DNA of 9,272 bases from Pseudomonadota bacterium (GTDB lineage Bacteria; Pseudomonadota; Gammaproteobacteria; Burkholderiales; Burkholderiaceae). Location of the stretch: contig JAEZQX010000118.1 of assembly GCA_023441105.1 (NCBI GenBank), positions 1-9,272 on the forward strand. The letters run 5' to 3'. This document shows positions 5,080-9,272 of this stretch, piece by piece. A program made the position numbers and the translations under genes. The first letter of the stretch is position 1, and each line of letters begins with the position of its first letter. Under the pieces are notes generated by a model that saw only the letters and a program-made list of their open reading frames with translations, was not told the origin of the DNA and did no database searches.

Positions 5080-5661
5080 ATGCAGGCCACCAGTACATCT
5101 GCCTCAGTCAGTGCCAGCCAGCGTTCGCGGATCAGCCCGCACGAGCGCCTCACCGGCCTGGGTCTCACGCCGCTCGGTCGCGCCAGCGAATTCGCCGACG
5201 ACATCTACGCCTTGATGGCCAAGACGCCGCTGTTCTCCGGCCTGGACATGGCGGAAACCCGCATCCTCGGCGCCTTCATGTACGTCTACGACGCACCGGC
5301 CGGCCTCACCCTGATCAATGAAGGCGACAGCGGCGACTTCATGGTGCTGCTGATGTCCGGGATGGTGGACGTCCTGCGTCGCAATCGCTACAACTATCCG
5401 TCCCGCATCGCGGTCGCCCACTCCGGCCATGCCCTCGGCGAGATGTCGATGTTCGACGGCGAGCCGCGCTTTGCATCCTGCGTCACCCTCGAGCAGTGCC
5501 GCCTGGCGGTCCTGACCCGCGATTCGCTGATGCTGGTCCTGCAGGACGAGGCCAAGCTCGGCAACAAGATCCTGCTCAAGCTGGTGCAGCTGCTGTCCGA
5601 GCGCCTGCGCCAGACCAGCGCGAAGCTGGTGTCGTACCTGGAAGCCGCCCGCGACGCCTGA
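5080..5661 (+). CDS. Stand-alone cyclic-nucleotide-binding-domain (Crp/cNMP) protein without HTH
   Basis: This 193-residue protein has one cNMP-binding beta-roll at about 50-155. It starts at PLFSGL (50-55), has the glycine turns EGDSGD and LMSGMVDVLRR, and then the phosphate-binding cassette LGEMSMFDGEPRFAS (119-133). Within the cassette, E121 and R130 are the residues that contact the ribose and the cyclic phosphate in CRP and PKA. A helix follows (about 155-190) and the protein then ends. There is no DNA-binding winged helix, so it is not a complete Crp/Fnr regulator. It may act by protein-protein contact or as a free sensor. The first 40 residues are Ser/Ala-rich and likely flexible. GGAGGT five bases before the ATG supports the start. 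The gene is probably transcribed alone, from its own promoter. Its ligand (cAMP, cGMP or none) and partner are not evident. Confidence 0.85.
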   Translation: MQATSTSASVSASQRSRISPHERLTGLGLTPLGRASEFADDIYALMAKTPLFSGLDMAETRILGAFMYVYDAPAGLTLINEGDSGDFMVLLMSGMVDVLRRNRYNYPSRIAVAHSGHALGEMSMFDGEPRFASCVTLEQCRLAVLTRDSLMLVLQDEAKLGNKILLKLVQLLSERLRQTSAKLVSYLEAARDA

Positions 5662-5662
5662 T

Positions 5663-5723
5663 CGCGACAGCCGGCCCCCGGGCGTGATGTCGCGCCGGCC
5701 GCGGCCGAGGCAAAGGCCGCCGG
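5663..5723. repeat. Two GC-rich stem-loops between convergent genes
   Basis: CGCGACA (5663-5669) pairs with TGTCGCG (5688-5694), and GCGGCC (5701-5706) pairs with GGCCGC (5715-5720). They fill the 81-base gap between the CNBD gene and the adenosyltransferase, which end facing one another. Such structures often mark transcript ends. Neither strand has a T-run after them, so intrinsic termination is doubtful. Confidence 0.35.
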
Positions 5724-5742
5724 TCGTCTGCCGCGCACGCTC

Positions 5743-6297
5743 CTAGCCGTCCGGCCGCTCCTTCTCCCACAACACGTCCGTGCCGCCCGCGGCGCGATTG
5801 AGCACGCGCGCCAGCACGAACAACAGGTCGGAGAGGCGGTTGAGATACTGCTGGCAAAGCGGCCGCACGAACTCCAGGCTGGCCAGGGCCACCACGTCGC
5901 GCTCCGCCCGGCGGCAAGTGGCCCGCGCGACGTGCGCCAAGGCGGCCGGTCGCGAGCCGCCCGGCAGGATGAACTCGGCCAGGGGCGGCAGGTCGCGGTT
6001 GAATTGCGCCAGCCAGTCGTCGAGCAGGCCGACCCGCTTCGCGCCGAGCTTCTGGAAGCCCGGGATGCTCAGCTCGCCGCCGAGGTCGAACAGGTCGTTC
6101 TGGATGGCGGCGACCACCGATCGTACGTCGGCGGGCAGATCCTCGGCGGCGAGCAGGCCCAGCGTCGAGTTCAACTCGTCGATGCCGCCGATGGCGGCGA
6201 TGCGCGGGCTGTTCTTGCGGGTGCGCGAACCGTCGCCGAGGCCGGTGGTGCCGTCGTCGCCGGTGCGGGTGGCGATCCTCGTCAATCGATTGGCCAT
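5743..6297 (-). CDS. pduO: PduO-type ATP:cob(I)alamin adenosyltransferase
   Basis: The enzyme transfers the adenosyl group of ATP to cob(I)alamin to form coenzyme B12. The 184 residues match the PduO/MMAB family, which is unrelated in fold to CobA/BtuR. The N-terminal ATP loop TRTGDDGTTGLGDG is at 10-23, with RKNSPR after it and GGIDELNSTLG at 37-47. FILPGG (109-114), the helix ARATCRRAERD (124-134) and YLNRLSDLLFVLAR (151-164) are the other family signatures. A GGAG a few bases before the ATG supports the start. No other B12 gene is in the window, so it probably serves salvage or a distant adenosylcobalamin enzyme. The gene is divergent from the TetR regulator, with only 59 bases between start codons and the palindrome in the middle. 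It may therefore share that regulator's operator. Confidence 0.95.
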   Translation of the reverse strand: MANRLTRIATRTGDDGTTGLGDGSRTRKNSPRIAAIGGIDELNSTLGLLAAEDLPADVRSVVAAIQNDLFDLGGELSIPGFQKLGAKRVGLLDDWLAQFNRDLPPLAEFILPGGSRPAALAHVARATCRRAERDVVALASLEFVRPLCQQYLNRLSDLLFVLARVLNRAAGGTDVLWEKERPDG

Positions 6298-6310
6298 GGT
6301 TCTCCAAGAA

Positions 6311-6330
6311 AATCAAGCAAGCGCTTGATT
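6311..6330. promoter_or_regulatory. Perfect palindromic operator candidate for the TetR regulator
   Basis: AATCAAGC-AAGC-GCTTGATT is a perfect inverted repeat with 8-base arms and a 4-base spacer. It lies between the divergent adenosyltransferase and tetR start codons. Size and symmetry fit a TetR-family dimer site, and TetR regulators commonly bind next to their own gene. It sits just upstream of the tetR -10 candidate (TATGAT, 6337-6342), where binding would block polymerase. Confidence 0.65.
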
Positions 6331-6336
6331 AAAGCG

Positions 6337-6342
6337 TATGAT
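6337..6342 (+). promoter_or_regulatory. Candidate -10 box for the tetR-efflux operon
   Basis: TATGAT matches five of six consensus bases. The spot where a -35 would fall (about 6313-6319) lies inside the palindrome and is not a good TTGACA. Transcription would start near 6349, giving a leader of only about eight bases ahead of the ATG at 6357. This fits the absence of a visible Shine-Dalgarno sequence. Confidence 0.35.
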
Positions 6343-6356
6343 GCGTCCTCGCAGCC

Positions 6357-7079
6357 ATGAACGCACCCGAAACACCGCTGACGCGGACCTCCCAGGCAAC
6401 CGACGGGCGCCTCGCCCGCGGCCTCGACACCCGCCTGCGGCTGCTGGAGGCGGCCCTGCGCCTGTTCGCGGAGAAAGGATACGCGCAAACCTCCACCCGT
6501 GAAGTCTGCCTGGCGGCGGGCGTCAATACGGCCTCGATCCACTACTACTTCGGCGACAAGGCCGGCCTCTATCGCGCCGTCTACCTGGCGCCGATCCAGC
6601 AGCTGATGGTTGCGGCACGCGCCATTGCCGAATCCGGGGAGGCTTTCGAGACGATCATGCGGCGCACCTACGAGGCGTTCCTCGCGCCGCTCAAGGCGTC
6701 CGACACGAAGACCATGCAGATCCTCAAGCTGCATTTCCGCGAGCAGGCGGATCCGACCGGCCTGTCCGGCAGCGAGGTGGTGGCGGCCGGCCAGTCGCAC
6801 TTCGATGCCCTGGTGGCCATGCTGGTCCGCGAGCTGGGGCTGGCGGCGCCGGACGACGACCTCCGCCGCCTGGCCAGCAGCCTGGTCGCGCTGGCGGTGG
6901 ACTTCCTGACCAGCGCCGACTGGCTGCGCCAGATCGCGCCGCAGCTGCATGCCGGGCCGGCGGCGATCGACCGGATGTCGGAGCGGCTGACCGGCTATGC
7001 GGTCGCCTTGCTGGAACATGAGCGCAGCCGCCGTGGCGCCGTGGCGGCAGGCGGCGGCCGCAAGGGCGCCGGCCCATGA
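6357..7079 (+). CDS. TetR/AcrR-family transcriptional regulator (CecR/DUF1956-like C-terminus)
   Basis: This 240-residue protein has an N-terminal TetR helix-turn-helix at about 26-74. The region runs LRLLEAALRLFAEKGYAQT, then STREVCLAAGVNTASIHYYF, then GDKAGLYRAV, the hallmark of the family. The helical C-terminal half (about 85-225) should form the dimer interface and ligand pocket. Its pattern, including TKTMQILKLHFREQADPTG, recalls the CecR (YbiH) type rather than AcrR. It probably represses its own operon and perhaps the divergent adenosyltransferase through the palindrome at 6311-6330. The ligand is unknown, but efflux genes downstream suggest a toxic small molecule. The TGA stop overlaps the ATG of the outer-membrane factor (ATGA at 7076-7079), so all three genes probably form one transcript. 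The last 20 residues are an Arg/Gly-rich tail. Confidence 0.93.
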   Translation: MNAPETPLTRTSQATDGRLARGLDTRLRLLEAALRLFAEKGYAQTSTREVCLAAGVNTASIHYYFGDKAGLYRAVYLAPIQQLMVAARAIAESGEAFETIMRRTYEAFLAPLKASDTKTMQILKLHFREQADPTGLSGSEVVAAGQSHFDALVAMLVRELGLAAPDDDLRRLASSLVALAVDFLTSADWLRQIAPQLHAGPAAIDRMSERLTGYAVALLEHERSRRGAVAAGGGRKGAGP

Positions 7080-8542
7080 GGCGGCCGGTCGTCCTCCGGA
7101 TGCGCCGCGGGCTCGCGCTGCTGCTGCCGCTGATAATGGCCGGCTGCGCGGTCGCGGTGCCGGATCCGACGCCACCGGCGCCGGCGGCCAGCGCCTGGCA
7201 GGCGCCGCTGCCGCACGATGGCGATCCCATCCAGCTTGCCCAATGGTGGCAGCGTTTCGAGGATCCGGTGCTGGTGCAGCTGGTGGCCGCTGCCCAGCGC
7301 GACAACCCCGGTATCGCCGCCTCCCTGGCGCGGGTTCGGCAGGCGCGCGCCACCGCCGTGGTCGCCGGCGCCAGCCGACTGCCCACCGTCGATGCCAACG
7401 GCCAGCTCATCCGGCGTTCCAGCCTGGAGCCGCCGGCAGTCGTGGCGACCATCGCGGGCGTGTCGCTCGATGCCGCCTGGGAGCTCGACCTGTTCGGCGC
7501 CAACCGGTACGGGCGCGAGGCGGCGCTCGCCCGACTCGATGCGCGCGCCGCCGAATGGCACGACGCGCGGGTGACGCTGGCGGCCGAGGTGGCCGCCGGC
7601 TACGCCAACCTGCGGCTGTGCGAGGCGGAGTTGCAGGTGCTGCGCGAGGATCTCGACTCGCAGCGCGTGGTGCTCGACCTCACCCGGCGCAAGGTCCGCA
7701 GCGGCTTTTCGCCGCCGGCCGATGCGGCGCTGATCGACGCCGCCACCGCGGACGCCGCCAACCGCTTGCGCGCCAAGCAGGCGCAGTGCGACCTGCTGGT
7801 CAAGTCGCTGGTCACGCTGACCGCGCAGCCCGAGCCGGTATTGCGCGGGCAGCTGGCCGCCGGTCGCGCCCGGCTGCCGCAGCCGGCGGTGCTGGCCGTG
7901 CAGGAGGTGCCGGCCGCCGTGCTGGCACAGCGGCCCGACCTGGCGGCGCTGGAGCGCGAAATGATGGCGGCCGCCAAGGAGGTCGGCGTCGCGCAGGCGG
8001 ACCGGTTCCCGCGCATCGGGCTCACCGGCTCGATCGGCTACGCCGCCTTCCGGGCCCTGGGCATCACCGGTACCGGCGCCACCTGGTCCTTCGGCCCGAC
8101 CTTGTCGCTGCCGTTGTTCGACGCCGGGCGCCGCGTCGCGGTGGTCGAGCAGAGCAGCGCGCGCCTGGACGAGCTGGCGGCGAACTACCGGCAGCGGGCG
8201 ACGGCCGCGGTCCAGGAGGTCGAGGAAGCGCTGGTGCGGCTGGCCAGCGCCAACGACCGGCTCAAGGATGCGGAGCGGGCGGCGCAGAGCTTCCAGGTCT
8301 ACCTGAAGGCCGCCCGGACGCGGTTCGAGATCGGCGCCGGCAGCGCCTTCGAGCTGGAGGAGGCGCGGCGGTCGTCGCTCAATGCCGTGGCCTCGCTGCT
8401 GCAGGTGCGCAGCGAGCGGGTCGCGGCCGGCGTCTCCCTCTACAAGGCGCTCGGCGGCGGCTGGGACGTCGATCCGCCGCCGCCGCCGCAGGCCGCAGCC
8501 GGCGGCGAAGTGCGCAGGCAATCAACCAAAGCGAAACCATGA
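7076..8542 (+). CDS. NodT-family outer-membrane efflux lipoprotein (TolC-like)
   Basis: The 488-residue product begins with a lipoprotein signal peptide: basic MRRPVVLRMRRG, a hydrophobic run, then lipobox LIMAGC with Cys24 as the lipidation site. Two OEP (TolC-like) repeats follow. Recognisable pieces are WWQRFEDPVLVQLVAAA, the AWELDLFGANRYG motif near 140, and the second-repeat equivalents VLAQRPDLAALEREMMAA, QADRFPRIGLTGSIGY and WSFGPTLSLPLFDAGRR. It should form a trimeric beta-barrel and periplasmic tunnel that exports substrates from an RND pump. It overlaps tetR upstream and the periplasmic adaptor downstream, both by ATGA. The C-terminus has a PPPPPP stretch. The pump gene itself would lie beyond the window. 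Substrate cannot be told from sequence. Confidence 0.95.
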   Translation: MRRPVVLRMRRGLALLLPLIMAGCAVAVPDPTPPAPAASAWQAPLPHDGDPIQLAQWWQRFEDPVLVQLVAAAQRDNPGIAASLARVRQARATAVVAGASRLPTVDANGQLIRRSSLEPPAVVATIAGVSLDAAWELDLFGANRYGREAALARLDARAAEWHDARVTLAAEVAAGYANLRLCEAELQVLREDLDSQRVVLDLTRRKVRSGFSPPADAALIDAATADAANRLRAKQAQCDLLVKSLVTLTAQPEPVLRGQLAAGRARLPQPAVLAVQEVPAAVLAQRPDLAALEREMMAAAKEVGVAQADRFPRIGLTGSIGYAAFRALGITGTGATWSFGPTLSLPLFDAGRRVAVVEQSSARLDELAANYRQRATAAVQEVEEALVRLASANDRLKDAERAAQSFQVYLKAARTRFEIGAGSAFELEEARRSSLNAVASLLQVRSERVAAGVSLYKALGGGWDVDPPPPPQAAAGGEVRRQSTKAKP

Positions 8543-9153
8543 AGAGAGCTGCAACCCGGTTGGTCAACGCGGTGGTGCTGGTCGCCATCCTGCTGGTTTC
8601 CGGCTGGTGGTTCCACGTCCGCGAACCGGCGCCGCGCGAGACGGCGATCGTGCCGGCGGCGCATCCGGCGAACCAAAGACCGGCCATGACCGTGACCGTG
8701 GTCAAGCCGTTGGCCAGGGAATGGCAGACCCGGCTCGCGGCCGATGGGAGCGTCGCGGCCTGGCAGGAGGTGTCGATCAGCCCCGAGGTCGGCGGCTACC
8801 GGATCGCCGAGGTCCTGGTCAACGTCGGCGACAAGGTGAAGAAGGGCGACGTGCTGGCGACCCTCAGCAGCACCCTGCTCGCCAACGACCTGGCGCAGCA
8901 GCGGGCGGCGCTGGCCGAGGCCCGCGCCGGCTTGTCCGAGGCCTCCGCCAACGCGGCGCGGGCGCGCCAGCTGCAGGATTCGGGCGCGATCAGCGCCCAG
9001 CAGGTGAGCCAGTACCTGACGGCGGAACAGACCGCGCGGGCGCGGCTGCAGGCGGCGGAGGCCCGGATCAAGTCCGAGGAGCTGCGCCTGAGCCAGAGCA
9101 GCGTCGTCGCGCCCGACGACGGGGTGATCTCGGTTCGGGCGGCGACGGCCGGT
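8539..9153 (+). CDS. RND efflux periplasmic adaptor (membrane fusion protein), N-terminal part, broken by rearrangement
   Basis: The ATG at 8539 overlaps the stop of the outer-membrane factor. About 205 codons read as a normal HlyD/AcrA-type adaptor. There is an N-terminal membrane anchor (about 8-24), then the first half of the lipoyl domain, VSISPEVGGYRIAEVLVNVGDKVKKGDVLATL (78-109). An alpha-helical hairpin with LAQQRAALAEARAGLSEA and SGAISAQQVSQYLTAEQTARARL follows, and then the second lipoyl half SSVVAPDDGVISVRAATAG (187-205). Adaptors link the inner-membrane pump to the outer-membrane channel. The family is about 370-400 residues long, so roughly half is missing. The + frame stays open to the window end, but the last 40 codons do not look like an adaptor: a later piece of the adaptor lies on the opposite strand there. 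The break is at about 9141-9153. Confidence 0.88.
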
Positions 9154-9270
9154 CTCGATCTTCGACAAGGCCACGCGGTTGCCGGCACCGAGCTTGAAGA
9201 GATAGGAGAAGCCGTCGCGGACCAGCACGCTGGCCGCCGGCACGGTCAGCGCCTGGCTTCGGCCGAGGTT
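9142..9270 (-). pseudogene. Inverted downstream fragment of an RND periplasmic adaptor
   Basis: Read on the minus strand from 9270, 43 codons give LGRSQALTVPAAS, then VLVRDGFSYLFKLGAGNRV, then ALSKIETGRR. This is the beta-barrel to membrane-proximal region of RND adaptors, which normally lies about 100 residues beyond the point where the + strand copy stops. The similarity ends at TGRR (9142-9153), exactly where the + strand copy also loses sense. The simplest reading is that both pieces come from one gene, with the second flipped and the intervening part displaced. It may be a true inversion or an assembly or amplification chimera. It could also belong to a second adaptor gene on the other strand, but the meeting of two mid-gene pieces argues against that. 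Confidence 0.75.
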
Positions 9271-9272
9271 GA

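Noticed and set aside
3856..5098. Long frames overlapping aroG on both strands
   Set aside because: aroG is unmistakable by motif. The overlapping frames are compositional shadows.
6995..8521. A 508-codon minus-strand frame opposite the outer-membrane factor
   Set aside because: The + strand product has a lipobox and OEP motifs. The antisense product is Gln/Arg/Gly-rich without a recognisable fold.
9154..9272. Continuation of the + strand adaptor frame to the window end
   Set aside because: The frame is open but its product does not resemble the family, whereas the minus strand reads as adaptor sequence. Openness is explained by GC content.

Overview
This 9,272-base window is very GC-rich and densely coded. 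It looks like the chromosome of a Gram-negative proteobacterium. The DAHP synthase, TldD and TetR/outer-membrane-factor genes all resemble betaproteobacterial versions. A Rhodocyclales-like host is my best guess, but this rests on family resemblance only.

Layout: (1) bases 1-498 hold the 3' end of tldD (+ strand). (2) Bases 531-3577, on the minus strand and convergent with tldD, hold a compact five-gene ubiquitin-like conjugation operon. In transcription order it encodes a membrane-anchored zinc-ribbon protein (3577-3167), an E1-like activating enzyme (3108-1945), an 82-residue beta-grasp ubiquitin-like protein ending in a free glycine (1948-1700), an E2-like enzyme with a C-terminal zinc ribbon (1703-1086) and a JAMM/JAB peptidase (1064-531). 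E1, Ubl and E2 are joined by four-base ATGA overlaps. (3) Bases 3578-3862 are the divergent intergenic region. It holds an aromatic-rich leader peptide and an intrinsic terminator directly ahead of aroG (3863-4924), which together form a probable amino-acid attenuator of the shikimate entry step. (4) A stand-alone cyclic-nucleotide-binding-domain protein lies at 5080-5661. It converges on a PduO-type cobalamin adenosyltransferase (6297-5743). (5) A TetR-family regulator (6357-7079) is divergent from the adenosyltransferase, with a perfect 20-bp palindrome between them. The regulator begins an ATGA-coupled efflux operon: a NodT-type outer-membrane lipoprotein (7076-8542), then an RND periplasmic adaptor (from 8539).

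Three things stand out. The ubiquitin-like operon is a complete E1-E2-Ubl-deubiquitinase set with an unusual wealth of zinc-ribbon modules and a membrane-tethered extra component. The aroG leader encodes YFYFGYFWGF and overlaps RNA segments that can form either the terminator or a 16-bp alternative pairing. The adaptor gene breaks at about 9141-9153: beyond that point a downstream part of the same adaptor is readable only on the minus strand, which means either an inversion or a fold-back chimera.

The rest is ordinary housekeeping or accessory content. No tRNA, rRNA, CRISPR array or insertion sequence was seen, and no gene-free stretch exceeds 300 bases.
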